Shown here: one piece after another, positions 16,917 to 25,088 of the stretch
How positions within the stretch are numbered: position 1 is the first letter of the stretch
Layout of the letters: each line of letters opens with the position of its first letter
Assembly (NCBI RefSeq): GCF_025149945.1
Contig: NZ_JALXVH010000002.1
Span: forward strand, 1-64,000
DNA: 64,000 bases
Origin: Kocuria sp. p3-SID1428
Lineage (GTDB): Bacteria; Actinomycetota; Actinomycetes; Actinomycetales; Micrococcaceae
Reading direction: 5' to 3'
Made by a program: the position numbers and the translations under genes
The notes under the pieces: model-generated
The model's database searches: none
Seen by the model: the letters and a program-made list of their open reading frames with translations, nothing else
What the model was told of the DNA's origin: nothing

Positions 16917-18326
16917 ATGTCTGAGATGCAGCGAAGTGTCGACGTCGTCGTGATCGGCGGCGGATCCGTGGGCGAGAACGTCGCCCAGTACGCGATCGAG
17001 GGCGGACTGTCCGCGGCGATCGTGGAGCACGAGCTGATGGGCGGTGAGTGCTCCTACTACGCATGCATGCCCTCGAAGGCGCTGCTGCGGCCGCTGGACG
17101 TCGTCGCGACCGCCTCGCACCTGCCCGGGGTCACCGGGGCGCGCCTGGACGAGGACGCGCTGCTGGCCCGGCGCGACTCCTTCGTCTCCCACTACGACGA
17201 CGCCGGGCAGGTCTCCTGGGCGGAGCGCGCCGGCGCTGACGTCGTGCGCGGTCACGGCGAGCTGATCGGCGAGCGTCAGGTGCGTGTGCGGGGCGACGAC
17301 GGCAGCGAGCGGATCGTGCATGCAGAGCAGGCGGTCGTGATCGCCACCGGCAGCGTGGCCGCGATCCCCTCGATCTACGACGGGCTCGGCGCTTGGACCT
17401 CGCGCGATGCGACCGGCGTCCGCGAGATCCCGCAGCGCCTGGCGATCGTGGGCGGCGGTGTGGTCGCCTGCGAGGCCGCCGCCTGGATGGCGGGGCTCGG
17501 CTCGCAAGTCACCATGCTGGTCCGCGGGGAGACGCTGATGGGCGGCATGGAGCCGTTCGCCGGCGAGCATGTGGCCGAGGGGCTGCGCCGCGCCGGGGTC
17601 GAGATCCGCTTCGGGGCCTCCGCCTCCTCGGCCTCCCGGCCCGACGTCCGCGACACCGGCCTCGGCATGATCCACGGCGGTCCGGTCACGCTGGATCTGG
17701 GCGACGACCAGCTCGAGGCCGATGAGCTGCTCGTGGCCACCGGGCGCCGGCCGGCGCTGGATGCCGTGGGGCTCGAGGCCGTGGGCCTGAGCGCCGAGGA
17801 CGTGCTCGAAGGGCGCCTGCCGTCGTGGCTCCACAGCGTGGGCGATGCCTCCGGCGCCGCCATGCTCACCCACACCGGCAAGCACGACGCCCGCGTGCTC
17901 GGCTCCCGTCTGGCCGCTGAGGCCGGGACGGCGCCCGCCGAGACGCCCGAGCCCCAGGACGTCCCCGTGCCGCAGGTGGTCTTCACCGACCCGCAGGTCG
18001 CCGCCGTGGGATGCACCGAGGCGCAGGCCCGCGAGAGCGGTCTCGATGTCGTGGTCGCGCAGGTGCCGTACGGATCGGCGGCCGGATCGGCGCTGCTGCG
18101 CGACGACGTCGACGGCACCGCCCAGCTCGTGGTCGACCGCGGCGCGGGAGTCGTGGTGGGCGCGACGTTCGTGGGCCCGGAGGCCGCCGAGCTGCTGCAC
18201 GCTGCCACGATCGCGATCGTGGGCCGGGTTCCGGTGTCCCTGCTGCGCCATGCCGTCCCGGCCTACCCCACGGTCTCGGAGCTGTGGCTGCGTCTGCTGG
18301 AGCAGCTCCCCCGCGACCTCCGCTGA
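16917..18326 (+). CDS. Pyridine nucleotide-disulfide oxidoreductase, class I
   Basis: A 469-residue flavoprotein of the lipoamide dehydrogenase/mercuric reductase group. FAD-binding VVVIGGGSVGENVA at residues 9-22. Redox-active GGECSYYACMPSKALL (about residues 42-57), with the CX4C disulfide. NAD(P)-binding IVGGGVVACEAAAWM near 180 and GDASGAAMLTH near 305. At the C terminus the usual HxHPT motif is replaced by HAVPAYPTVSELW, so the His-Glu pair of true lipoamide dehydrogenase is altered. Substrate unknown. GGAGG lies just before the ATG. Confidence 0.87.
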   Translation: MSEMQRSVDVVVIGGGSVGENVAQYAIEGGLSAAIVEHELMGGECSYYACMPSKALLRPLDVVATASHLPGVTGARLDEDALLARRDSFVSHYDDAGQVSWAERAGADVVRGHGELIGERQVRVRGDDGSERIVHAEQAVVIATGSVAAIPSIYDGLGAWTSRDATGVREIPQRLAIVGGGVVACEAAAWMAGLGSQVTMLVRGETLMGGMEPFAGEHVAEGLRRAGVEIRFGASASSASRPDVRDTGLGMIHGGPVTLDLGDDQLEADELLVATGRRPALDAVGLEAVGLSAEDVLEGRLPSWLHSVGDASGAAMLTHTGKHDARVLGSRLAAEAGTAPAETPEPQDVPVPQVVFTDPQVAAVGCTEAQARESGLDVVVAQVPYGSAAGSALLRDDVDGTAQLVVDRGAGVVVGATFVGPEAAELLHAATIAIVGRVPVSLLRHAVPAYPTVSELWLRLLEQLPRDLR

Positions 18327-18357
18327 CCCCAGCCCCGCCCACCCCGCCCCCTCCTCG

Positions 18358-18365
18358 CCGAGTGG
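18358..18365. repeat. Solo half-end of the palindromic repeat
   Basis: The intergenic gap before ldh contains the sequence context CCTCGCCGAGTGG, identical to the outer edge of the full repeats, but the rest of the element is absent. This may be a deletion remnant; eight bases alone could be chance. Confidence 0.35.
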
Positions 18366-18490
18366 GGGCGGGGCGCAGTGTGGGCTCATGCGTGAATGAG
18401 ACGTGAACGGGACATGATCCCTCCGCACGGCTGACAGAAAACCACGACAACCCCACACGAAACCACATGCCCTCCTCGTAGCGTGAAGGC

Positions 18491-19441
18491 ATGAACAGGA
18501 ACTCGAAACTCACCGTCGTCGGCGCCGGAGCCGTCGGGTCCAGCGTGGCCTACGCCTGCATGATCCGCGGCTCCGCCCGCCACATCGCCCTCTACGACAT
18601 CGCCGCCGAGAAGACCGAGGCCGAGGTGCTCGACCTCGCCCACGGCAGCCAGTTCACCGGCGGAACCGACATCGTCGGCAGCAGCGATATCGAGGTCGCT
18701 CGCGACTCGGACATCGTCGTCATCACCGCCGGCGCCAAGCAGAAGCCGGGGCAGTCCCGCCGCGAGCTCGCCGACACCAACGCCCGGATCACCCGCACCC
18801 TGATGGAGCAGCTGCTGTCGGTGGCCCCGGAGGCCGTCTACGTCATCGTCACCAACCCGTGCGATCCCATGGCCATGGTCGCCCAGGAGTTCTCCGGTCT
18901 GCCGGCCAACCAGGTCTTCTCCTCCGGCACCACGCTGGACACCTCCCGACTGCGGTGGCTGCTGGCGGACCGGGCCGATGTCTCGCGCACGAGCGTGCAC
19001 GCGCACATCGTCGGCGAGCACGGCGACTCCGAGTTCGCCCTGTGGTCCACTGCCTCGATCGGCACCGTGCCGATCCTGGAGTGGACCCGCGACGGGCAGA
19101 AAGTCTTCACCCGCGAATCCCTCGACGCCCTGACCGACGAGGTCCGGGGCGCGGCCTACAAGGTCATCCAGGGCAAGGGCGCCACCAACTACGCGATCGG
19201 GCTGTCGAGCGCGCGCATCGTCGAGGCCGTGCTCGGGGCGCAGAACGCCGTGCTCAACGTGGCCCCGGTGCTCTCCGACTTCCAGGGGATCGACGGCGTC
19301 GCCTTGTCGGTGCCGTGCATCGTCGGCGAGGACGGCGCCTTCCCCATCCGCGAGACCCCGTTCTCCGACGACGAGCTGACCAAGCTGCGGGACTCCGCCG
19401 AGACGCTGCGCGAGGTCGTCGACGGCCTCAGCGCCGGCTGA
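18491..19441 (+). CDS. ldh: L-lactate dehydrogenase
   Basis: A 316-residue NAD-dependent enzyme interconverting pyruvate and L-lactate in the cytoplasm. GAGAVGSSVAYA (residues 11-22) binds NAD. The mobile loop ITAGAKQKPGQSRRELA carries Gln at the specificity position, as in lactate rather than malate dehydrogenases, and the catalytic Arg. NPCDPMA and GEHGDSEFALW (catalytic His) follow. Full family length. It sits directly before a lactate permease, between copies of the palindromic repeat. Confidence 0.94.
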   Translation: MNRNSKLTVVGAGAVGSSVAYACMIRGSARHIALYDIAAEKTEAEVLDLAHGSQFTGGTDIVGSSDIEVARDSDIVVITAGAKQKPGQSRRELADTNARITRTLMEQLLSVAPEAVYVIVTNPCDPMAMVAQEFSGLPANQVFSSGTTLDTSRLRWLLADRADVSRTSVHAHIVGEHGDSEFALWSTASIGTVPILEWTRDGQKVFTRESLDALTDEVRGAAYKVIQGKGATNYAIGLSSARIVEAVLGAQNAVLNVAPVLSDFQGIDGVALSVPCIVGEDGAFPIRETPFSDDELTKLRDSAETLREVVDGLSAG

Positions 19442-19456
19442 GCCGCACCCCCGTCG

Positions 19457-19514
19457 CCGAGTGGATACTCAGTTGCGCCATCCGAGCGAACAGCGCAACT
19501 GAGTATCCACTCGG
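19457..19514. repeat. Palindromic repeat copy 3
   Basis: 58 bases. Left arm reads GGATACTCAGTTGCGC with the matching right arm (GCGCAACTGAGTATCC), showing a paired substitution at the CTCAG/CTGAG position. Between ldh and lldP. Confidence 0.95.
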
Positions 19515-19586
19515 CGGGGTGGGGGTTCGACGCCCGCCGCCCCCGCACTCGATCGCGCCCTCCCTCCAACCCGGAAGACCTCTCCC

Positions 19587-21188
19587 ATGTGGACCCAGAC
19601 CATCGACCCCCTGGGCAGCCTCGCACTCTCCGCGATCGTGGCCGCCCTGCCCATCCTCGTCTTCCTGCTGTGCATGATGGCGCTGAAGCTCTCCGGGCTG
19701 ACGTCCGGGATCATCGCGCTCGTTCTGCAGATCATCGTCTCGGTGGCCGTGTTCGGCATGCCGGTCTCCGCCGCGGGCGGCGCCGGCCTGCTGGGTCTGC
19801 TCACCGCCGTGTGGCCGATCGCGTACATCGTGGTCATGGCGGTGTGGCTCTACCGGATCACCGTGCGCTCCGGGCGATTCGACGTCATCCGGTCCTCGAT
19901 CGCCGGCGTCTCCGATGACCAGCGCGTCCAGGTCCTGCTGATCTCCTTCGCGTTCGGCGCCTTCCTGGAGGGAGTGGCCGGCTTCGGCGTGCCGATCGCG
20001 ATCTGCGCCGCGCTGCTCGTGCAGCTGGGCTTCCAGCCGGTGCGCGCCGCCGTCGTCTCTCTGGTGGGCAACGTGGCGGCCGGCGCCTACGGGGCCATCG
20101 GCCTCCCCGTGCTGGTGGGCGCTCAGGTCACCGGCATGGAGGTCCACGAGCTCTCCCGCGCCCTGGTCCTGCTGCTGCAGCCCCTGACCCTCCTGGTCCC
20201 CTTCCTCATGGTGCTCATGCTCGGCGGGCTGCGCAGCCTGCGCGAGACCTGGCCCGCGGCGCTCGTGGTGTCGCTGGCCTTCAACCTGGTGCAGGGCGGA
20301 CTGCTGTGGTTCGTCGGCCCCGAGCTCGCCGACCTGGCCGCCGGACTGGTCGGCATGGTCGCCCTCATGGGGCTGTCGCGGGTCTGGAAGCCGACCCGGC
20401 TCTCTCGCCCGGAGGGTGCCCCGGAGCCCGACGGCACCCGGACGACGGCTCGCGACGTCCTGGTCGCCTGGAGCCCCTTCTACATCCTCTCGATCCTCAT
20501 GCTGATCTGGTCGGTCCCGGCGGTGAAGGCGCTGTTCTCGACCGGCGCGCTCAGCGCCACCACCTTCCAGGTGCCCATGCCTGGGCTCACCGGCCAGGTC
20601 ATCGCCGCCTCCGGTGCGGTCGTGGAGGCCACCTGGTCCTTCTCGATCCTGGGCGCCACCGGCACCGCGATCCTGATCGCCGTGATCCTGAGCTTCCTGA
20701 GCACCCCGCAGGTCGACGCCAAGGCGCTTTTCGAGGAGCTGCGTACCACGCTGGCCTCGCTCGGCCCGGCGATCGCGCTGATCGCCGTCATCCTGGTGCT
20801 GGCCAACCTGGCCAACTACTCCGGCGGCTCCACGGCCATGGGGCAGGCGCTGGCCGCCGTCGGCCCGATCTTCCCGCTGATCGCCCCGATCATCGGCTGG
20901 ATCGGCGTGTTCCTCACCGGCTCGGTGACCAACAACAACACCCTGTTCGGGCCGCTGCAGTTCGCCACGGCGCAGGGCATCGGCGCCGACCCGGCCGCCC
21001 TGGTCGGCGCCAACACCGCCAGCGGCACCACGGCCAAGGTCGTCTCGCCGCAGTCGATCGCCATCGCTGCCGGCGCCGTGGGCCTCTCCGGGCGCGAGGC
21101 CGAGATCCTGCGCGGATCCATCGGCTACAGCCTGGGCATGCTGGGGCTCATGTGCCTGTGGAGCTTCGCGCTGGCGTCGCTGCTCTGA
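19587..21188 (+). CDS. lldP: L-lactate permease
   Basis: A 533-residue LctP/LldP-family carrier with about twelve membrane spans. Family blocks include FGAFLEGVAGFGVPIAICA (about residues 125-143), VGNVAAGAYGAIGLP, and GWIGVFLTGSVTNNNTLFGPLQ near the C-terminal third, then GANTASGTTAKVVSPQSIA. Imports or exports lactate with protons. It pairs functionally with the preceding ldh, although a palindromic repeat lies between them. Confidence 0.95.
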   Translation: MWTQTIDPLGSLALSAIVAALPILVFLLCMMALKLSGLTSGIIALVLQIIVSVAVFGMPVSAAGGAGLLGLLTAVWPIAYIVVMAVWLYRITVRSGRFDVIRSSIAGVSDDQRVQVLLISFAFGAFLEGVAGFGVPIAICAALLVQLGFQPVRAAVVSLVGNVAAGAYGAIGLPVLVGAQVTGMEVHELSRALVLLLQPLTLLVPFLMVLMLGGLRSLRETWPAALVVSLAFNLVQGGLLWFVGPELADLAAGLVGMVALMGLSRVWKPTRLSRPEGAPEPDGTRTTARDVLVAWSPFYILSILMLIWSVPAVKALFSTGALSATTFQVPMPGLTGQVIAASGAVVEATWSFSILGATGTAILIAVILSFLSTPQVDAKALFEELRTTLASLGPAIALIAVILVLANLANYSGGSTAMGQALAAVGPIFPLIAPIIGWIGVFLTGSVTNNNTLFGPLQFATAQGIGADPAALVGANTASGTTAKVVSPQSIAIAAGAVGLSGREAEILRGSIGYSLGMLGLMCLWSFALASLL

Positions 21189-21203
21189 CCTCTGCCCCCT
21201 ATG

Positions 21204-21261
21204 CCGAGTGGATACTCAGTTGCGCCATTGGGCCGAACAGCGCAACCGAGCATCCACTCGG
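21204..21261. repeat. Palindromic repeat copy 4
   Basis: 58 bases with slightly diverged right arm (GCGCAACCGAGCATCC). Located in the convergent gap between lldP and the YetF gene. Confidence 0.93.
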
Positions 21262-21274
21262 CGGGAGAGGCGCG

Positions 21275-21868
21275 TCAGGACGCCCCGGGCTCCCGAGGCG
21301 CCTGGGAGAGGACCAGCTCCGCGCCGATCACGCCGTCGAGCATCCCCGGACCGATCGGGTCTCCGGCGCGGATCACGCTGAGGCCGCCGGTGGATTCCAG
21401 GATCACGCACTGGACCTGATCCTGGTGCGAGATCCCGCGGTGGCGCAGCACCCCGTAGACCTCGCGCGGCGACAGATGAGTGCGACGCAGAGCGGAGTCG
21501 ACGAACCGCCCATGCGCCATGATCACCCGGGGCCGAGTGCGCAGGCCGGGGACGCCCGCCGCCTGCTGCACCGCGCCGAAGGCCGCCTCCAGCAGCAGCA
21601 GCGTGAGCAGCCCGATCGCACCAGCCGCCAGCGTGGGCGGGTGGCCGATGATCACGCGTCCCGCCACCGATCCGAGCATGATCAGCACGACGGCGTCGAA
21701 CCCCGTCCAGCCCGAGAGCACCCGCACGCCGAACACGCGGACCAGCAGCAGGAAGATCAGGTAGATCCCGATCGCCGAGGCCACGACCACGGGGATGCGC
21801 CACAGCTCGATCCCCAGGTGGTCGATGAATGCCTGCGTCCAGCCGCCCGGTGGTGTCATGCCCTCCAT
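21275..21868 (-). CDS. YetF/DUF421 membrane protein
   Basis: A 197-residue protein with three N-terminal membrane spans and a cytoplasmic domain. The blocks LLVRVFGVRVLSGWTGFDAVV and ILGSVAGRVIIG-like (IMLGSVAGRVIIG), then RPRVIMAHGRFVDSALRRTHLSPREV and VQCVILESTGGLSVI, are typical of DUF421. The family is linked to spore and membrane physiology in Bacillus, without a firm biochemical role. ATG 21868 is used; ATG 21859 is equally possible. Confidence 0.85.
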   Translation of the reverse strand: MEGMTPPGGWTQAFIDHLGIELWRIPVVVASAIGIYLIFLLLVRVFGVRVLSGWTGFDAVVLIMLGSVAGRVIIGHPPTLAAGAIGLLTLLLLEAAFGAVQQAAGVPGLRTRPRVIMAHGRFVDSALRRTHLSPREVYGVLRHRGISHQDQVQCVILESTGGLSVIRAGDPIGPGMLDGVIGAELVLSQAPREPGAS

Positions 21869-21926
21869 CTTGGCCGATGGCGTGCGACCGTCGTCGCTCC
21901 TCCGTCGCCATCCCCTCCTCACCCCG

Positions 21927-21982
21927 CCGAGTGGTTCCCAGTTGCGCTGTTCGGGCGAACAGCGCAACTGGGATCCACTCGG
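21927..21982. repeat. Palindromic repeat copy 5
   Basis: 56 bases. Each arm is one base shorter than usual (GTGGTTCCCAGTTGCGC). It lies in the divergent gap between the YetF gene and the MazG/helicase operon and ends 23 bases before the MazG start. Confidence 0.94.
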
Positions 21983-22005
21983 CGGGGGTTTGCTACGTTG
22001 ACCGC

Positions 22006-22326
22006 ATGCCTGCCGATGACGTGATGCCGCAGCTGCGGGAGCTCGTCCGCGAGCGCGACTGGGCGCAGTTCCACTCCCCCGAGAACCTCGCGAAGTCCAT
22101 CAGCATCGAGGCCGGCGAGCTGCTCGAGTGCTTCCAGTGGTCCGGCCAGGCGGACCAGGCCGAGGTGGAGTCCGAGCTCGCCGACGTCCTGACGTACGCG
22201 TATCTGCTGGCCGATCGCCTGGGGCTCGATCCGCACGAGATCATGCGGCAGAAGCTGGCTGTGACCGAGCAGAAGTACCCGGTCGAGAAGGCCCGCGGCA
22301 GGAGCACCAAGCATGACCGGCTCTGA
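22006..22326 (+). CDS. MazG-like nucleotide pyrophosphohydrolase
   Basis: A 106-residue all-alpha NTP pyrophosphatase. SISIEAGELLECFQW (about residues 28-42) carries the first acidic metal motif, and ESELADVLTYAYLLADRLG (about 52-70) the second ExxD motif. A LDPHEIMRQKL and KYPVEKARG tail is typical of the MazG/YpjD-type family. It likely hydrolyses (d)NTPs to monophosphates. Its stop overlaps the start of the helicase gene by 14 bases, so the two products are made together. Confidence 0.88.
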   Translation: MPADDVMPQLRELVRERDWAQFHSPENLAKSISIEAGELLECFQWSGQADQAEVESELADVLTYAYLLADRLGLDPHEIMRQKLAVTEQKYPVEKARGRSTKHDRL

Positions 22327-24076
22327 GGGCTCCGTCGTTCCGTTCACGATCGAGCGGATGCCGTTCACCGCCCAGGCCATCGATCGCGGCGGCCTGGAGA
22401 TGGAGATGTTCCGGGACTGGCCGATCGTCTATCTGCTGGACGACGCCCGCCGGGTCTACGTCGGCGAATCCCTGCACGGCGTCTCCAGGATGCGCCAGCA
22501 CCAGGCCTCCGAGGCCAAGCAGGGCATGCGCACCCTGCGACTGGTGCTCAGCGAGATGTTCAACAAGTCCGTCTGCCTGGATCTCGAGTCCGCGCTGATC
22601 CGCCTCTTCCAGGGCGACGGCAGCTTCCACGTCGTCAATCGCAATATCGGGATCGTCGACGCCGGCTATTACCAACGCGAGCGCTACCGAGAGGCCTTCC
22701 GCGAGATCTTCGAGGAGCTGCGCGCCGGCGGCATGTTCCAGCGGACGATCCCGCAGATCGAGAACAGCGAGCTCTACAAGTTCTCGCCGTTCAAGACGCT
22801 CACCGCGGATCAGGCGGTCGCCGTCGGGGAGATCGTGGAATCCCTGCTGCAGGACTTCGAGTCCGACGGCGGCATCAGCATCATCCAGGGCGATCCCGGG
22901 ACCGGGAAGACCATCGTCGCGGTTTATTTGCTCAAGCTCCTGTCGGATATCGCCGCATATCAGGACGGCGATGAGGCCGACCCTGAGGAGATGTTCTCCG
23001 AGCATTTCGACGAGAGCACCCGGGATCTCATGGCTGATCGGAGGATGGCGTTCGTCGTCCCGCAGGAATCGCTGCGTCACGCCATTCAGAGCGTGTTCTC
23101 CCGGCTTCCGTCGATGTCCGAGGTGAAGGTCCTGACGGCCTTCGAGGTCGGCGAGAGCGAGGAGGACTTCGATCTCGTGATCGTGGACGAGGCGCACCGG
23201 CTGAACCAGTACGCCATGCAGGCCCACGGCACGCAGCTGAAGCGATTCCGGGATATCACCACGAAGCTCTTCGGGCATCTGAATGAGGACAAGAACCAGC
23301 TCGACTGGATCCGCGCCAAGTCCAGGCACGTGGTGCTGATGCTGGACCTGCACCAGAGCGTCCGGCCTGCGGACATCCCCCGCGCCGAGCTGGAGGCCGT
23401 CGTCGGGCAGGCGCGCGAGCGCGGCCGGGTCCACCCCCTGCACACCCAGATGCGGGCCGCAGGCGGCAACGACTACATCGCCTACGTGCGGGATCTGATG
23501 GCCGGGCGGTCCCCTGAGCGTCGGCTCAGCTTCGACGAGTACGAGTTCACCATGTTCGACGACGCCGGGGCCCTCAAGAATCGCATCGAAGCGCTGGAGC
23601 CCGAATACGGGCTGTGCCGGATGACTGCGGGATTCGCCTGGCCGTGGCGCTCGAATCCTCGCGGCAAGATCCGGGCAGACCACGACTTCGAGCTGGACGG
23701 CACAGCGTTCCGCTGGAACTCCGTGACCACGGACTGGGTCAACTCCCCCAAGGCCCCGTCGGAGGTCGGCTCGATCCACACCCTGCAGGGCTACGACCTC
23801 AACTACGCCGGGGTGATCATCGGCCCGGAGCTGCGCTTCGATCCCGACGAGCAGCGGCTGTGGGTCGATCGGGCGCACTACGCGGACCGCAACGGCAAGA
23901 TCGACAACAGGCTGCGCGGCCAGACGACGACCGACGACGATCTCCTGCACTACGTGACCAACGCCTATGCCGTGCTGCTGACCCGCGGCATGCGAGGAAC
24001 GTTCGTCTACGTCTGCGATCCGCAGCTGCGCCGCCACCTGGAGCGCTTCCTCCCCAAGGCCGCCCCGCTCCTCTGA
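22313..24076 (+). CDS. GIY-YIG nuclease fused to SF1 (DUF2075) helicase
   Basis: A 587-residue two-part protein. Residues 36-115 form a GIY-YIG-like domain (IVYLLDDARRVYVGES, then SRMRQHQ). From about 155 a superfamily 1 helicase of the DUF2075/Schlafen-like kind follows: Walker A GDPGTGKT at 193-200, Walker B DLVIVDEAHRL near 286, a late SIHTLQGYDLNYAGVII near 486 and YAVLLTRGMRGTFVYV near 551. It probably translocates on and cuts nucleic acid. Coupled to the MazG gene and bounded on both sides by palindromic repeats. A role in DNA damage or phage defence is inference. Confidence 0.88.
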   Translation: MTGSEGSVVPFTIERMPFTAQAIDRGGLEMEMFRDWPIVYLLDDARRVYVGESLHGVSRMRQHQASEAKQGMRTLRLVLSEMFNKSVCLDLESALIRLFQGDGSFHVVNRNIGIVDAGYYQRERYREAFREIFEELRAGGMFQRTIPQIENSELYKFSPFKTLTADQAVAVGEIVESLLQDFESDGGISIIQGDPGTGKTIVAVYLLKLLSDIAAYQDGDEADPEEMFSEHFDESTRDLMADRRMAFVVPQESLRHAIQSVFSRLPSMSEVKVLTAFEVGESEEDFDLVIVDEAHRLNQYAMQAHGTQLKRFRDITTKLFGHLNEDKNQLDWIRAKSRHVVLMLDLHQSVRPADIPRAELEAVVGQARERGRVHPLHTQMRAAGGNDYIAYVRDLMAGRSPERRLSFDEYEFTMFDDAGALKNRIEALEPEYGLCRMTAGFAWPWRSNPRGKIRADHDFELDGTAFRWNSVTTDWVNSPKAPSEVGSIHTLQGYDLNYAGVIIGPELRFDPDEQRLWVDRAHYADRNGKIDNRLRGQTTTDDDLLHYVTNAYAVLLTRGMRGTFVYVCDPQLRRHLERFLPKAAPLL

Positions 24077-24096
24077 GACCCTCCCACCCCACCCCG

Positions 24097-24154
24097 CCGA
24101 GTGGATACCCAGTTGCGCTAAAGCAGCGAATAGCGCAACTCAGTGTCCACTCGG
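24097..24154. repeat. Palindromic repeat copy 6
   Basis: 58 bases in the convergent gap after the helicase. The right arm runs into the 3' end of the neighbouring minus-strand gene and supplies its last codons and stop. Confidence 0.94.
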
Positions 24155-24607
24155 CAGGAGGAGGGGGAAGAGGGCCACCAGGGAGAAGGCCACGCCCGCG
24201 AACACCAGGGCCCACCCCATCACCGGGCGGAGGTCGCGGGAGGTCACCCAGTCATAGACCGCAGTGACCCTCCGGGCAGCCGTCGGCACTCGCGGCCAGG
24301 CCCAGGCCGCCAGCAGGTACGGGCCCACCAGAGTCAGCAGGAACGGCAGGAAGGCGACCGCCTGCCACAGGATGTCGGGGCTGAGACCGGTGAGGATGCG
24401 CCCGACGACATACATCGTCGCGAAGCCGCTGAATCCCAGGAACGTGTTCACGAACCCGACGCCGGCCATGCGCAGCCGATCCTCGTGCGGCGCGTTCTCC
24501 GGCACGGTCGGGGCAGGGCGGGGGCGGCGGGCCCGCCGCAGCACCACCGCGCCGGCGATCAGGACCACGACGGCGGCCACGAGATCCACGGCGCGGCGGA
24601 TGAGCAC
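24140..24607 (-). CDS. Membrane protein, C-terminal part of a TAG-split frame
   Basis: A 155-residue frame from GTG 24607 with about four hydrophobic segments (VDLVAAVVVLIAGAVVL at the start, then FVNTFLGFSGFATMYVVG, a long central span and a final WALVFAGVAFSLVALF). It is in the same frame as the gene just upstream, separated only by one TAG codon and one sense codon. The last residues (PSGH, stop) are encoded inside palindromic repeat copy 6. Family not recognised. Either the second half of a broken gene or a separately translated subunit. Confidence 0.55.
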   Translation of the reverse strand: MLIRRAVDLVAAVVVLIAGAVVLRRARRPRPAPTVPENAPHEDRLRMAGVGFVNTFLGFSGFATMYVVGRILTGLSPDILWQAVAFLPFLLTLVGPYLLAAWAWPRVPTAARRVTAVYDWVTSRDLRPVMGWALVFAGVAFSLVALFPLLLPSGH

Positions 24608-24610
24608 GGC

Positions 24611-24856
24611 CTAGATGTCGCTGCGGGCGGCGTCGATCCAGGTGTTCGGGTCGACAGTGCGGAGGACCAGCAGCATGACCGTGGAGCCGACGGCCAGACC
24701 CGCGGCCAGGGCGGCGATCGGCGGTTCGGGGCGGGAGGCGCGCGTCAGCACCCGCAGGCTGACGCCGTAGAGCGTGGGGCTGAACCCCACGACGAGGCCC
24801 AGCCCCAGCAGCATCGGCGTCGCCGCGACGACGGCTGCGATCTCAGTCCACCCCAT
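24611..24856 (-). CDS. Membrane protein, N-terminal part of a TAG-split frame
   Basis: An 81-residue frame: MGWTEIAAVVAATPMLLGL, a GFSPTLYGVSLRVLTRA block and a second long hydrophobic stretch ending VLRTVDPNTW. It ends in TAG at 24611-24613, after which the same reading frame continues as the next feature. Together they would give about 238 residues with around six membrane spans. No family recognised. Confidence 0.55.
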   Translation of the reverse strand: MGWTEIAAVVAATPMLLGLGLVVGFSPTLYGVSLRVLTRASRPEPPIAALAAGLAVGSTVMLLVLRTVDPNTWIDAARSDI

Positions 24857-24873
24857 GCGCCCCAGTGTCCCCG

Positions 24874-24931
24874 CCGAGTGGATGCTCAGTTGCGCTATCG
24901 CGCCGAACAGCGCAACCAGGTATCCACTCGA
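24874..24931. repeat. Palindromic repeat copy 7
   Basis: 58 bases. Left arm GGATGCTCAGTTGCGC; right arm diverged (GCGCAACCAGGTATCC) and ending CCACTCGA. Upstream of the membrane gene start. Confidence 0.9.
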
Positions 24932-25015
24932 CGCAGTAGACGGAGCAGAGGCAAGCAGCCGGGGGGCCCAGGGGGCAGGGATGAAGAGGCGCGTGAAGGG
25001 GGCGCTCCCCTCTGG

Positions 25016-25073
25016 CCGAGTGGATGCTCAGTTGCGCTATCGGGGCGAATTGCGCAACTGGGTATCCACTCGG
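25016..25073. repeat. Palindromic repeat copy 8
   Basis: 58 bases, 84 bases after copy 7 in the same 230-base gap before the selO stop. Left arm GGATGCTCAGTTGCGC; right arm GCGCAACTGGGTATCC. Last copy seen in the window. Confidence 0.94.
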
Positions 25074-25088
25074 CGGGAGGGGGGAGGG

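Noticed and set aside
14693..25073. The palindromes as a CRISPR array
   Set aside because: Copies are 0.1-2.6 kb apart with genes between them, not regularly spaced by short spacers, and no cas genes are present.
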